64,000 nucleotides of DNA from Azorinus chamasolen (taxonomy: Eukaryota > Mollusca > Bivalvia > Cardiida > Solecurtidae): assembly GCA_963576725.1 (NCBI GenBank), contig OY755244.1:79793620-79857619 (forward strand), in the 5' to 3' direction. A program made the translations under genes and the position numbers. Numbering within the stretch: position 1 is the stretch's first letter; every line of letters begins with the position of its first letter. The notes beneath the pieces were generated by a model. It saw only the letters and a list, made by a program, of their open reading frames with translations, was not told where the DNA came from and did not search any database. Below, one piece after another: positions 20,770 to 32,447 of the stretch.

Positions 20770-20773
20770 TTAA

Positions 20774-20866
20774 CCCATTCCCACATATTGACGCATTTTG
20801 ACGCCTCTGTAAAAGTCACTTTTTTGAAACCATTGTGATGAATAGAGCATTTGCTCAATAGGAGCT
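20774..20866 (-). mobile_element. TTAA-3 half ending at the hairpin centre
   Basis: TTAA at 20770-20773, CCCATTCCCACATATTGACG to GAGCATTTGCTCAATAGGAGC. The other half is missing. Confidence 0.8.
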
Positions 20867-21111
20867 CCATAGAACAAAAATATAAATAATGATGAAATCG
20901 GTTTATTTTTGTATCACAGGGTCATTTTTCGATATAAGCTTTATAATAATGATTGAGCATAACAAATACCAAGTTTTATGATATTATTGAAAATATACGT
21001 TCATTGTTGGAATTTCCTCTGTAAAGTTTAGAATGCGTCAAAGCCAATGCCATGTAGACAGCAATAAAGTCATGTTCTACCTGCATTAAATCTCTACCCA
21101 GTGTTCATTAA

Positions 21112-21339
21112 CCCTATTCCTGTTTAATATCCATGTAAGAAATAATGACATCATGAATATTCATCGCTGGTTTTTTTTAATAATGACATTATTATGTACA
21201 CAGGGATTTTTGGTAGTGGTAGAAACTGTTGGGTCGGATCTATTACAATTTCATAAGCAAACAGAGCAGACCCTGATCAGACGGGAGCCGTCTGATCTGG
21301 GTCTTCTCTGTTTGCAAATGCGTTAAAAGGCGTTTATAC
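21112..21339 (+). mobile_element. TTAA-1 MITE
   Basis: TTAA at 21108-21111, CCCTATTCCTGTTTAATATC, core with its tip deleted (CAGACGG joined to GAGCCGTCTG), then CAAATGCGTTAAAAGGCG. The right terminus is lost. 21340-21604 shows nothing further. Confidence 0.75.
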
Positions 21340-21607
21340 CATATTCACCTCTGCTACACATTCAACGTCTACCAAGATCCGCGGCGAAATATTGTACTAA
21401 GTCTTGAATTCTAAATATCTGAAATATGAATTTGGTTCTATTATGAATTTGGTTCTATTATGAAAGTAACTAGCATCTTAAAAAACAGAATATCCGTAAA
21501 ATATGCAAAAACATTAAAGAACTATGTATATAGTTTACGATTGTTTTTGTGGAAATATTTCAAGCCTACGATCAGAGCAGAAACTATAATTAAACAAAAT
21601 GTAGATT

Positions 21608-21660
21608 AAGTAGTTTTATTCAAAGAACTTGGGTCTAAAAATAACCTATGAGGGAGTGGG
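21608..21660 (-). mobile_element. TTAA-3 terminal fragment
   Basis: TTTTATTCAAAGAACTTGGG to GAGGGAGTGGG before TTAA 21661-21664. Confidence 0.6.
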
Positions 21661-21664
21661 TTAA

Positions 21665-22208
21665 TATTCGAAACATGTTTTTGCTTCTTTACAACATATA
21701 TGATTTTACATAATTCTGTCATTTGATTAAAAACAAAAAGTAAGCGTTTTCGCAATATTTGTAAGGTTACAGTTCATGAAGGCTAACACGGTTTACCTAC
21801 ATGTATATATCTGTATACGGATTTGTTATTACTTAGACAAAAACTTTGGACCATAAATGAGTTTAATTTTAAAGAGCACAGAAGAAAAGGTTGTTGTCAT
21901 AATTGTAGCAGTCGAATTTGTGTTTTGCAGAGGGCAATTAATTATTGTGCAAAGAATTATGTTTATGATCGATAATGTTACTGATTCTTGGATGGCAAAA
22001 CTTACGCCTACTAACTGTTCGTGTATCTGGTTAAAGTCACGTCTATACGCCTGTATAACTTGATACAATGTATTCATGAGGTCATAATTTCTAACATGGA
22101 TATTCATGAAGTTAAGGGTTAAATAAATCTGGGAAGCATTTCTTATATTTCTCAGCACATCCCATTTTGTTAAAGCTCATTAGAACCGCCCTCCCCCCGA
22201 TTAATCAA
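21665..22208. other. Largely unrecognised sequence
   Basis: The only item is a TTAA-1-like terminal scrap at about 22085-22119 (GGATATTCATGAAGTTAAGG). The short frames here show no domain. Confidence 0.4.
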
Positions 22209-22212
22209 TTAA

Positions 22213-22432
22213 CACTTTCCCTCCTAGTGACGCATTTTGGCGTCTCTGTAAAAGTCACAATTTGAAACCATTGTGATAAATAGAGCATTTGATTCACAGG
22301 AGCAAATGCTCTATTTATCACAATGGTTTCAAAACTACACAATTCTGAAATTCTCCTTTTCTATAGTTAATGCTCCTTTCGGTATATTAATAGAAAGAGG
22401 TTCGGTCTAAAAATAGTCCAAGAGGGAATGAG
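22213..22432 (-). mobile_element. TTAA-3 MITE, complete
   Basis: TTAA at 22209-22212 and 22433-22436. Ends CACTTTCCCTCCTAGTGACG and AGAGGGAATGA. The hairpin tip is GATTCACAGGAGC. Confidence 0.85.
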
Positions 22433-22490
22433 TTAAAATGAGTACCAACAAGAGAGGGGTTGACTACGATAATTGGAGATTTGGATAGAC

Positions 22491-22620
22491 CAGGGTTCGA
22501 GGTTATAAAACGTCTGAGTCTAAGTCTGAGTTCATTCCCAAGTATCTGATTGGTCGGCTTTGAGCAAGCTCAACCCCTGCCCAGTTAAATGCTTGAGACT
22601 GATCTCAGACTCAAGCAGAA
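22491..22620. repeat. HP-2 hairpin element, partial
   Basis: GAGGTTATAAAACGTCTGAG, CTGATTGGTCGGCTTTGAGC and GACTGATCTCAGACTCAAG match the longer hairpin at 46166-46340. A short related scrap lies near 36735-36775. Confidence 0.6.
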
Positions 22621-22699
22621 TGTCTTATTACCTTTAGGCCTGTACTCCTCTTATGTACAGTTTTATACACTGACCTTCTCATTTGGCATTGTCTGTGTA

Positions 22700-23081
22700 A
22701 TATGATTTGACTGTGATATGTTGTTATATGATACATGTATGACAGTAATGTGTTGTTATATGATATGACGGTTCTATGTTGTTATATGATATGACAGTTA
22801 TATGTTGTTATGTGATATGACAGTTATATGCTGTTATGTGATATTACAGTTCTATGTTGTTATATGATATGACAGTCCTATGTTGTTATATGATATGGAA
22901 GTTTTAGGTTGCTATATGATATGACAGTTCTATGTTGTTATATGATATGACAGTCCTATGTTGTTATATGATATGCTAGTTCTATGCTGTTATATTACAT
23001 GACTACTCTGTGTTGTTATTTGATATGACAGATAAATGTTGTTATATGAAATGACAGTTATATGCTGTTATACGCTATGGC
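22700..23081. repeat. 26 bp minisatellite
   Basis: About 14-15 imperfect copies of a unit reading CTATGTTGTTATATGATATG plus ACAGTT. It stops where half of a TTAA-3 element begins at its hairpin centre. Confidence 0.92.
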
Positions 23082-23170
23082 CCCTATGGAGCAAATGCTC
23101 TATTTATCACAATGGTATCAAAACGTGACTTTTACAGAGGCGTCAAAATGCCTCAATATGAGGGAATGGG
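23082..23170 (+). mobile_element. TTAA-3 right half
   Basis: Begins at CCCCTATGGAGCAAATGCTC and runs to GAGGGAATGGG, TTAA 23171-23174. The TTAA continues into a TA-family right part (AAGCTACCACCTGTC to GGAGTTTTACTGTA, about 23171-23231), so this TTAA-3 had inserted into the TTAA of a TA-element module. Confidence 0.75.
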
Positions 23171-23394
23171 TTAAGCTACCACCTGTCTTTGAGACCCAGA
23201 ATGAAACCACTTCTTTGGAGTTTTACTGTATATGTCCCCACGCATATGCCCCCACGCATGAAAAGTAAATACTAGTTAAAACTGATCCCTTCATGCTAAT
23301 TCACATTGACCACATTTGACCACCAAATGATATCAAGTCCACTTCCTGTTCAACTCCTCTCTATTACCGTTATAATTTCCCTGATATAGCCAAT

Positions 23395-23560
23395 ATATGT
23401 GAATGAGTGAATGAATTAAATGAATGAACTTTATTTAACGAATGTAACTCAGTTAGTCATAATGACTAATCTATCTTGAGGCCCACAAATAAAAATATTT
23501 CATACAAAATACAACACAGTAAGTTAAACGATAATTAACTTGTTAACACATTCAAACCTA
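23395..23560 (-). mobile_element. Possible LINE/SINE 3' end
   Basis: On the minus strand the sequence reaches AATAAAGTTCATTCATT, followed by imperfect TTCATTCA/TTCACTCA units, the look of a retroposon 3' end with polyadenylation signal and short tandem tail. The upstream limit is not visible. Confidence 0.4.
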
Positions 23561-23690
23561 ATTTTCTAGGCACTCTTAGGATGGTTTTACTGATTACAAA
23601 CAAATGTCTATGTTCGTAACAAAAGATGGACATAATTTGAACAGAGGTTTAATTCTGTCATTAACTTTGCAAACACGCTACAGTAAAACC

Positions 23691-23884
23691 TCTCTTTAAT
23701 GGCCACTAAATTACATCAAGTATTTTGTGTTAAAGGCAGGTGACTGCTTAAAGCAATGTGAAAGTAAAACAGAACGCTCCTATAGGAGCGTTCTGTTTTA
23801 CTTTCACATTGCTTTAAGCAGTCACCTGCTCTAAATACCACCTAATTAACGCAATTTAGTGGCCGTTATAGAGAGGTTTCACTG
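23691..23884. mobile_element. TA-1 MITE, complete
   Basis: TA at 23689-23690 and 23885-23886. CAGTAAAACCTCTCTTTAAT to GAGAGGTTTCACTG. Perfect hairpin from GGTGACTGCTTAAAGCA through GCTCCTATAGGAGC (23776-23789) to its inverse. Confidence 0.92.
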
Positions 23885-24013
23885 TAGATATAAATGAGAC
23901 GCCAAGGCACTCGGTGTCTCGCTGTATTTCAAACAGACACTCTAATAATGTTTTATAGTTTTGTTTGAACGAATGTTCGTCCATTGCATTTTAAAGAAAT
24001 AAACACAAGGCAT

Positions 24014-24128
24014 CAGAGGCCCAGATAAGATACAAAAATTCAAACATTTCAAGAACATTTCAAGAACATTTCAATAATAGATTCTTTATGTTGTGGTCAC
24101 AGCAAAGAGTTTGGTGAAGAAATAGCGA
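24014..24128 (-). mobile_element. HP-1 MITE without hairpin
   Basis: CAGAGGCCCAGATAAGATAC, a triplicated ACATTTCAAGA segment, then GTTGTGGTCACAGC and TTTGGTGAAGAAATAGCGA. A decayed TTAA-6 core at 23889-23935 lies upstream and another at 24150-24205 downstream. Confidence 0.65.
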
Positions 24129-24417
24129 TGTTGTTTTATGAAAATGAAGTTTCAAATGAAATATCGAGTTACTCGACGTCTCATCTGGATCCAAACTATT
24201 TGCAAAGTAAACCACCATTTCGCCTGAAGCATGGTAAATATCAAAATACTTACGGGTGCAGACCTTCGTTCATTGTTAAAGCAATTGATGTAGAACCTGA
24301 TCACGTGGTTGTTGGTCAATCTATACTGATTTCAATGACTGAATGTTTGTTTTGTTTTGTTGCTGTTTTTTCATTATTGTTGTTCGTTTTTGTTGTTGTT
24401 TTATGTTGTTGTTGCTC

Positions 24418-24478
24418 AACCGACTCATATTTACTGGTTGGTACATACCTTTACCAACCAGTAATTATCAGTCGGTTA
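24418..24478. repeat. Short hairpin
   Basis: AACCGACT and ATTTACTGGTTGGTA pair with TACCAACCAGTAATTAT and AGTCGGTT; the loop is about 8 nt. Not related to the MITE cores. Confidence 0.7.
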
Positions 24479-24499
24479 AACACGAGACACAGACCTCCT

Positions 24500-25255
24500 T
24501 TTGTCACAATTCTCCATCTTTCATTCGCCCCCTTGTCGCAATTCTACATTTTCCCCTCATTTTCTCCTCCATTCTCTCGTTATAGTGTAATAATTATACT
24601 ATTTCCCCAGCCATCTTGTTGCATTTCTCCCTCGTTCCTTCAACTTCTTGGTGCCTTTTCCCATCGTTTCCATTGTTCTCTTGTTCCATTTTGTTCCATC
24701 ATTTCTCGCCCTGTTGTCACACACCCTCACCTTTCCTTCGTCCCCATTTTGCTGGTCACCTTCTTTCCTCACCTTCTTGTTGTATCAATGTATCCCTTCG
24801 CCTTCGGTTTGTCCCCATCCCCTGCCGCTTTCCTCAGCCTCTTATTGTATACCTCATATTTCCCTTCGTCCTCTTTTCACTCTCCTTCCTCTTTCTTCCT
24901 CCTCTTGTTGTATATATTTCATCTTTCCCTCGTCCTCTCCCCCCCCCTCTCGTCCTTTTGTTCTCTGTACTATTATTGTATTTTTGTCTCTTTCTGGCCT
25001 ATAGTATATCATTATATTTCCCTTTGTACTATTTCTGTAATTCTTTATCTTTTCGCCGCCCTTTTGCTGTATTTCTCTTCTGTATTTTCACTTCTTGTTG
25101 CATTTTCCATATTTTTTCTCCTTCCCATAACCGATCCCTATCTATTTATTTTCTCTATCTCATTACCATTCTATTTGCGCTTTCTCTGATTTTGCCATCT
25201 ATACTGTACTTTCGCTTTCCATTCCCGATACTCCCTTATTCCCGATTCTCCCTAT
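24500..25255. repeat. Degenerate pyrimidine-rich repeat tract
   Basis: About 750 bp of mostly C and T on the plus strand with irregularly recurring CTTGTTGCATTTCTCC, CTTGTTGTATA and CCCTCGTCC-type words. The open frames of up to 353 codons here are low complexity. A shorter related tract with strand reversed is at 31207-31450. Confidence 0.7.
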
Positions 25256-25870
25256 AAATCGACTTTCCGCTGTGATATTTTTCAGCGGCTAGCTGTCCAT
25301 TTTCATTCTTGTTCTTGTTGTTACAGCCTGGGGTTATCTCTGTATAATACTTTATAGTAGAGCACTTGGCTGCAGCATAAATAAGGGAGTCAGATCTCTG
25401 CTTCTATCCTTTATTCTCTACATGTACATCCTTAGATCTCTCTATCTCTATATCTCCGAATCTGAGCTGAAATATAACATACCCAGAGTTACCACTAAAG
25501 CATGTCAATAACCTAAACCATAGCACATTATCATATAAGTAAAAGGTTATATGACTATTAAACAACCTTACATTATTATAAGGTGTCAAGCAATTACAAA
25601 CAGTGCTATTGACAGAATTATTGGTAATAAATTACTACGGATATAAAATACATAATATGGAATTGTCTTACTCATGTGACTTGACATTCTCAGTTAACAA
25701 TTATACACCAATGCATTGAATACTATATCTTACCAGGTTGTGGACCTGCCCAGTATCCTCTGCCAGACCCAAACTCCCCCCTCTCTCTCTCTCTGTCCTA
25801 TGGCGTGCAAATGAACAATTGTTAGCTGTAATAGAAGAACCATGCACCAAATAAAACCATGCAAAGTATT
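25256..25870. other. No clear feature; possible LTR end nearby
   Basis: Contains a CT dinucleotide run near 25780-25795. The downstream limit of the LTR could lie near 25826 or 25873. Confidence 0.35.
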
Positions 25871-25874
25871 ACTG

Positions 25875-26345
25875 TAATAGGTTAATTTCCGTCCGTTTTC
25901 TGTCTAAAGTGTAATGTCATGCCGAACGCGTACTGAAAGGTCGAACCGACACGAGACCGAAATGAAACGACATTAAAACACCAACGGCATTAGCACATTC
26001 GCAAATAAAGTAATTTGAAATACATTGCCAACTTACCCTTCAGGGTCTACCACAACAGTGAACGTTGAATAAAGCTACTATAAATGTATATGTTTCTTCG
26101 TCGAAACCAGACTGCAGAGTGACCACAGTGACAACCAAAACTGCCGCGAAAATACGGAACAATCCGAATGATCTCCACAAACATCCAATCAACGACCAGA
26201 CTATCAACGTCACATGACCAAATCCACAATATTGCTAAATATACACCAGACACACCAGTTCAACAAGTTATAAATAAAACACAGCTGTCAATCTAAAATT
26301 ACAATGTCACGAAAGGTCAGAATGACAAATTAGCTGTCTGCTACA
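25875..26345 (-). mobile_element. Ty3/gypsy 3' LTR (distal end uncertain)
   Basis: On the minus strand the LTR starts TGTAGCAGACAGC immediately after a polypurine tract. This is 460 bp beyond the pol stop, the position expected for a 3' LTR. A TGTAG start would fit a CTATTACA-like end near 25873 or 25826. No second LTR was found in the window, so the length cannot be checked. Confidence 0.5.
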
Positions 26346-26359
26346 TTCTCCTCCTAGCC
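26346..26359 (-). promoter_or_regulatory. Polypurine tract of the gypsy element
   Basis: Minus strand GGCTAGGAGGAGAA directly before TGTAG. Polypurine tracts prime plus-strand synthesis in LTR retrotransposons and fix the start of the 3' LTR. Confidence 0.7.
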
Positions 26360-26805
26360 AACAAAATGATGTCCCATCATTCCCCATGCTATATTACACC
26401 AGTGTCATTAACTGTTTTAAACAGTCATAACTACATTCTATGCAATCAACTCAAATTGCTTGCATTAAACTCTATCAAATAGCTGTTTTTCCAGAAAAAA
26501 CAACTATCACAAAAATATAATTGCTCATTTCTGCCACCTCTGACAAAACAATTGTGACCTCACAATACAAAGCAATATAAGTTAAAATTGACACAACTAT
26601 GACCTAAATCAGCTATCTAGATCATTGATAACTTATTAAAAACAATGATTTAAAAACAACACATCAAATCATTCCATGACTGCTTTCCAAATTTTATTAG
26701 CAACATTTACATCAACCCTGTTTAACACACCTGAAAGCAATAAAACATCAAGAGCCTCACTCCTTGTATCCGTCATTGCCTGCATAGCAGAACAATGGTA
26801 ATCGT

Positions 26806-28505
26806 CTAAGTAAGACGGTGGCTTTCGAGGTCTTGTTGATCTTCTTGGGGTGATTTCGGAGATGGTCTTATCTCTTCATGTTCAACATGATCTGCAGAGG
26901 TAAGTACATTATCAGTATCAAGTGATGGAGGTCTAGGAATAACTATTTCCTGAGGATCCTCTACAATCAAGTTATCTTCTGATACTATATCATCAGTTGA
27001 TACAGTTAATTCTGTTATGTTGTCTGTGGGACGACTTTCACTTGAATCAACATGATCAACTATAACTTGATCATCACTAACTGGCATCTCTACTATATCA
27101 TCTGAATTGTAGGCGTCCCTACTAGAATGTGTCACAATGACATATTCACTATCAGATTCACTGTCGGTGACGTCACCTTTCTGATTTGACTCAAGTAATT
27201 GTTTACTTGAAGCCTCTATACATATATTATCTAAATTCCTTTTCCTTGGTCTAGGAATAGGCCTAGTACTATCTTTCTTATCCTCTGTGTCCTTATGAAT
27301 TTCCCCCTTATTCAAAAGTAGTAGATGGTTGCGATGTAAAGTTCGCGCTTTGCCTTCTGTATCTATCAATTTAAAAACAGGAATATCTGGAATTGGTTGA
27401 TCCGCAACTGTATATGTATTTTCTTCAAACTTATCTTGGATCTTATGCTTTCCTTCATGAATAAGTTTCTTAACCAAGACTGTATCACCTACTGAAATAT
27501 TGTCTGCCTTTGCTTTCCTATCATAATACTTTTTCTGCTTTTCCTGAGACTTCTCTGTTTGTTCCTTAACTGCTGAAGTTGCAAATTGTAATCTATCCCT
27601 AAGTTGTTGCACATATTCATCGTAGGAAATTGTATTATTATTATCATCATCAACTCTTTCAAAAAGTGTATCAACTGGCAAAGAAGCCTTCCTACCAAAC
27701 ATCAATTCAAATGGAGAATATTTGGTAGTCTCATGCTTTGTGCTATTATAAGCATAAACTAAAGGTCCTATATATTTTTTCCAGTCAGGTTTTTTTCTGA
27801 GGATCCAAAGTTCCAAGCATATCCAATAAAGTTCTGTTGAATCTCTCACAGGTTCCATTGCCACTCGGATGAAATGGTGTAGTTCTAGATTTTTCAATGT
27901 TAAAAATTTCACACAACTCTTTAATCAACTGTGATTCAAAATTTCTTCCCTGATCCGAATGAAGACGTTGTGGAATTCCATAATGTAAAATAAAATGCTC
28001 ATACAAAGCTTCAGCTGTGGTTTTTGCCGTTTGATTCTTTGTTGGAATTGCCAAAGCCAATTTGGTAAAATGGTCTGTGACTACCAGAATATTTCCAACT
28101 CCTCTACTTGGCTCAAGAGTCAAATAGTCCATACAAACTAATTCCAAGGGTTGTGTTGTAACAATATTAACTAAAGGTGGTCTTGAATTACTCTTGTCTT
28201 TCCTTCTTATACATCTATCACATTTCTTGACCCAAGATTCACAATCAGAAGCCATTCCAGGCCAAAAAAACCTTTCCCTGGGTAAAGATAAAGTCCTGTC
28301 TCTACCTGGATGTCCAATATCAGTATGCAATCCCCTCAAAACCTGTCCCCTGTATGTTTCCGGAAGAACTAACTGTTGCAATGGTTCACCATTCTCATTA
28401 ATGATTCTGTATAAAACTCCTCTTATAATTTTAAACTTTTGAAAATTATTCTTCATGATATGATCCTCCTTAATGTATATTTGCGTTTGCATATGACCCT
28501 CAAGT
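26806..28505 (-). pseudogene. pol: Ty3/gypsy pol remnant: integrase and C-terminal tail
   Basis: Integrase inserts retrotransposon cDNA into host DNA. The first reading frame (27785-28492) has the zinc-binding HHCC module (His56, His61, Cys91, Cys94 from its first Met) and a DDE core with Asp122, Asp180 and Glu216, the last two 35 residues apart as the family requires. Seven T at 27790-27796 (A on the coding strand) shift the frame, and the protein continues in a second frame to 26806. This part has an integrase region with motif YAYNSTKHETT, a basic stretch ending KYYDRKAK, a GPY/F-like segment ending TLHRNHLLLL, then about 150 acidic residues ending at the stop. Gag, protease, reverse transcriptase and RNase H are absent upstream. 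It is a truncated, probably inactive copy; the one-base shift could also be an assembly error in a homopolymer. Confidence 0.9.
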
Positions 28506-31016
28506 ATTTAGTAGTGAACTGTCTTTTCATTAGTTAATACCTAGACTAGCATACAACCTTACTTTAATGCCTCTACACCATGGCCAAACTAGATTTAAAA
28601 TCCATATATACAATGTACAGTCTGCTGTCGTGATGAAAATCCTGGTGTCATTCTTACGACTTAGTAGTTATTTCAAATCACTGTATTTTATGATAATTAG
28701 CTGCTCCAACTTCGCAAGCTGTAATAAAAGCAAACGGTCCATATTAACCTAACCACACCAAAACGGAAGACATTCTGTTATACAGACATTTTCTATAAAC
28801 TTCTCAGAGTTCAGTGAAAACCCCATATAATACAGAAAGTCATAATTTACGCAGATATTTAGCATGGAATACTGTCGAAAGTTCTGTTCTTAAAATAGAT
28901 GTTACTGGGAAATTCCCATAATAATCAAAGTACTGATGTAGTGATGTACTGATGATATTTCAAAGCGAAAATTGTATTAAATTAGGATTTAAAGAATTTA
29001 GACAAACGAAATTTTTATGGCAGTGAAGATGTAACTATTTTTTTTAACAATAATTGCTGATAATATAACTAAAAGTAATAAACTTCAACAGTATGAAATA
29101 TGAGTATAATGTAGTAAGAAACAATATGTAGACGAAATAATAAACAACCGGATCAGTATTAAAATATAGTTTTATAAATTTATTTTTCTGAATGTAGTAA
29201 AATATAAATGTTTATTACAAATGTAAACAGATCCATGAATTTAAGACATATATGTTAGACATATTTATGTTTGAAAACAGAATTGACCCTAAGCAGAATG
29301 AAGTCTGATCTTGGTCAGCTTTGATAACCGAATCTTTTTCTGGGGTTTGAATTTCAAATCCATTGCTCTTGTGTGAAAAGCACCTCTATGGATATTCATG
29401 ATGTTATATTTTTTCACAAGAAAAGATTGCGGATACTCCGTAAATATTTATTTAGAATTTTGCTACCAGTATATTATTCAATGACGTATTTTTTATCTGA
29501 ACTTTGGCAGGAAAACATTGCATTGTAAAACGAACTGTAGATTCTAGATAGTCACTCATTCAAAGTCTCTAAACCACATAGCAAGGAGAGGACATTACTT
29601 ATGACTAAGATGTTGTTCAAAAACTGGACGTACCCCTTTGTTTTAACGCAAAGTTGTAAAAGACGGGTTTTTTTGTTTGTTTTTTTTTTTTTTGTGGGGG
29701 GAGGCCGAAACAGAAAGTACTTATCCAACCTTGTACTAGAAATAGAATGTCTTGTTTGCACAACGTGAAGGGCACTCTACAAATTGAAAGCTCGCCACTG
29801 CGCCGTTCTGAAAATTACCACAATGAAGTGACTACTAAATCATATACTGAATTGAGAATAGTTAGTTCTAACAGATTATCAAATTTTCTTATTAAGTTGC
29901 TACAGATGAGTATCATGACAAATCCAGCATTCTAAAAATAGAAAATATCTCCCAAATAGTCGCATTCTGGTTTATGGACTCTTGTAGATGAATGAATGAA
30001 CTTAGTTGTAAACAATATATCCATACGCTCGGAAAGATATCAGTTGTCTTTACCACTGTACTTGTCATACTTTCAATCCCCTTTTACTGTCTCATCTCTC
30101 TCCGGATTCATATTCTACCAATTTTTCATTTTAGCGGAATAGTTCATTCACAAATGAGTAAAAGGCATGAATTCGACTCTGACTAAGATAGTTTCAAATT
30201 CAAAGAGTTTGAAACCATCAAAACAGACGTACACGACGAAGATAATCGAGGTCTCCGAAATATGTTGGCATATTTAAGCAGTTGTTTCACAATTCTCCGG
30301 TTTCATCAAACTGGGTACTGTATAAATATAAATCATAATTTCAAATAACAACAACAATAATAACATCTTCATCGTCTTCATCCAAAGATCAATGATAACA
30401 CGTCATCATAGGTATTCGCTTCATCATTTAAGATTTGAATAAATGAGGTATAAATAAAATCTCTTTAATGATAGTATAAAAACCATTAACATATAAATAT
30501 AATAAATTCTCACAAATAAATAATGTTACATGTATAACTATTGAAATACCACAATTGGTGCCACACTTTATATCAGTTCCAAACAAACTATCGTACTTAT
30601 AACCTCATGGTAATAATTGGAGAGCATTATTACCAGTTTGACGAAACCACTATTCAACTTTCAAACTTTTATTATCATTTTGCTATCCATTTAATACCAC
30701 ATTTGGTTATAAAGTCCACTTTGACGAACAGGTAGTTTGACGAAACCACCACAATCAACATGCAACACAATAGGAAATAAAGAAGAAAGGTTGTTTAATA
30801 AATTAAAGTAGTGGCATTATTATTATTATTAATTACTATCCCCGAGCGTAGCACCGAGGCTCTGGTTGTTGGCTCTCTGTGATATAAAGCTACTTACTGA
30901 AGGCTATAGCTACGGCGCTCTATCACCTGGGGCTTTGGATCGTGGAAGTAGGTTGAGGTTGCTAACTTTATATTGTTTTAAAAATAGATTTAGTTAATGA
31001 TGTCACTAATGATGAT
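28506..31016. other. MITE-poor stretch without gene
   Basis: About 2.5 kb of AT-rich sequence. Only a decayed TTAA-1 core near 29270-29330, a T-run near 29672-29690 and short ATT repeats near 30820 are visible. No 5' LTR of the gypsy element and no exon were found. Confidence 0.5.
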
Positions 31017-31100
31017 GCATCTGTTCCTATGGAACAAATGCTCTATTTATCACAATTGTATCAATAGAAGAATAAAGGCGTCAGTAGGAGAGAATCGGTT
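31017..31100 (+). mobile_element. TTAA-3 right half, decayed
   Basis: Starts in the left arm a few bases before the centre (GCATCTGTTCCTATGGAAC) and runs through AATGCTCTATTTATCAC to GAGAATCGGTTAG. Confidence 0.65.
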
Positions 31101-31206
31101 AGTTAAAGTGTATATACATCGATGTTGTATTGAAGAGAACGTCTTTGAATTGAAGAACTTATTATTAGACTAAATGCTTGTAGTAATTCAAATTTTGGCC
31201 TTACCA

Positions 31207-31450
31207 TTTGCTTAGAATTTTGATGACCAATCGCTGAGATGGAGAGCTATAACCCGGGGACAGGGAAAGAGTGAGTAAAACAAAAAGATGGCGGGAGAAT
31301 GTTGGAGAGATGCGACAAGGGGACGTGAGTATAGGGGAAGCAGAAGGAAAACGAGGGAAAGTTGGAGAGATGCGACTAGAGGGCGGAGAAAAAGAGGATG
31401 GGACAAAAAGAGGACGACGGATAGATGGAAAGATACAACAAGAGGGTATG
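31207..31450. repeat. Degenerate purine-rich repeat tract
   Basis: G/A-rich on the plus strand with TTGGAGAGATGCGAC twice, about 60 bp apart. The inverse (GTCGCATCTCTCCAA) resembles words of the tract at 24500-25255. Confidence 0.65.
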
Positions 31451-31600
31451 CGAAGAGATGTTTTAATCATTTTCTTCATATTCCGCCAGTCCCAATTTCG
31501 GTAACATTTCACATTTTGTTTTCAATCTTTTGACGAACTTCAATGAAGTTGTTCTCCCATTCAAAATGCCACCAATGTACATCGGGAAAAGATTTCTTAA

Positions 31601-31841
31601 CCCTTTACTCCATGAATATTCATGCAAGAAATAATGACATCATGAATATTACTTAGAATAATTGTTATAATAGCACATGGACACGGGGAATTTTGGCAAC
31701 TTCAGGAACTGTAGAATCATATCTATATCATAACATAAGCAAACGTAGCAGTCCCTGATCAGACGGTTCCTACAGGAGCCGTCTGATTTGTGTCTACCTT
31801 GTTTGCAAATGGGTAGAAATACGTATTTATGGAGTGAAGGG
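31601..31841 (+). mobile_element. TTAA-1 MITE, complete
   Basis: TTAA at 31597-31600. CCCTTTACTCCATGAATATT to TTATGGAGTGAAGGG; core with CTCCTACAGGAG-like centre. The right flank TAAA joins the next copy. Confidence 0.88.
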
Positions 31842-31845
31842 TAAA

Positions 31846-32094
31846 GCATTTACCATATGAAAACACATGTAAGACATAATGACATCACAGATATCTGTTA
31901 AAATGTTTTAATGTTTAATAATAGTTTTGATAATGGCATATGAAAACATAATGTTAAACCATGACAGAAACTGTGAAACCACAACTAGCAAACATAGCAG
32001 ACCCTTATTAGATGGCCCCTATAGGAATTAACCGCGTGGTCTGTGTCTACTCTGTTTGCAAAGGCGTAGAAAGGCGTATTTATGGAATAAAAGG
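31846..32094 (+). mobile_element. TTAA-1 MITE, adjacent copy
   Basis: Begins at the TAAA of the previous element (ACCATATGAAAACACATGTA) and ends GGCGTATTTATGGAATAAAA, TTAA at 32095-32098. Tandem, same orientation, but clearly diverged, so two insertions rather than a recent duplication. Confidence 0.75.
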
Positions 32095-32194
32095 TTAAGC
32101 CTTCTTGATGTTTGAAATCATATCGACATTGTCAGGTGTATTACATCGGAATCTAAACTGTTTGGAAATAGTACAAAACTACAATATGACTTAA

Positions 32195-32388
32195 CCATTT
32201 CCTTCATGGTTCCTAGAGGAGCTGTCTGATCAGGGTCTGCTCTGTTTGCTAATAGAATTTGATAAATATGTTTCTTTGCTTTCTAAAATGCCTGCAATGT
32301 TCCAAGTTCCATATTTCTTTATAAGTATTTTGTTAATGAATATTCAGTAGGTATTGAAATTTGGAATAAACACAGAACAGGGAAAGGG
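32195..32388 (-). mobile_element. TTAA-2 MITE lacking the left hairpin arm
   Basis: TTAA at 32191-32194 and 32389-32392. CCATTTCCTTCATG joins directly to GTTCCTAGAGGAGCTGTC, so the left arm and its flank are deleted up to the centre. Confidence 0.8.
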
Positions 32389-32447
32389 TTAAACCCTTTT
32401 CTTCATACTACCGCATTTCCTTTGTATACCTTAGCAACTGGGTCTGA

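Noticed and set aside
24128..25257. Frames of 353 and 213 codons rich in Phe, Ser, Leu and Pro
   Set aside because: Overlapping frames in a pyrimidine-rich degenerate repeat, low complexity and without a domain. The 353-codon frame starts in MITE scraps.
26047..26253. A 68-codon minus-strand protein
   Set aside because: It lies inside the probable gypsy LTR and has no domain. LTRs are normally non-coding.
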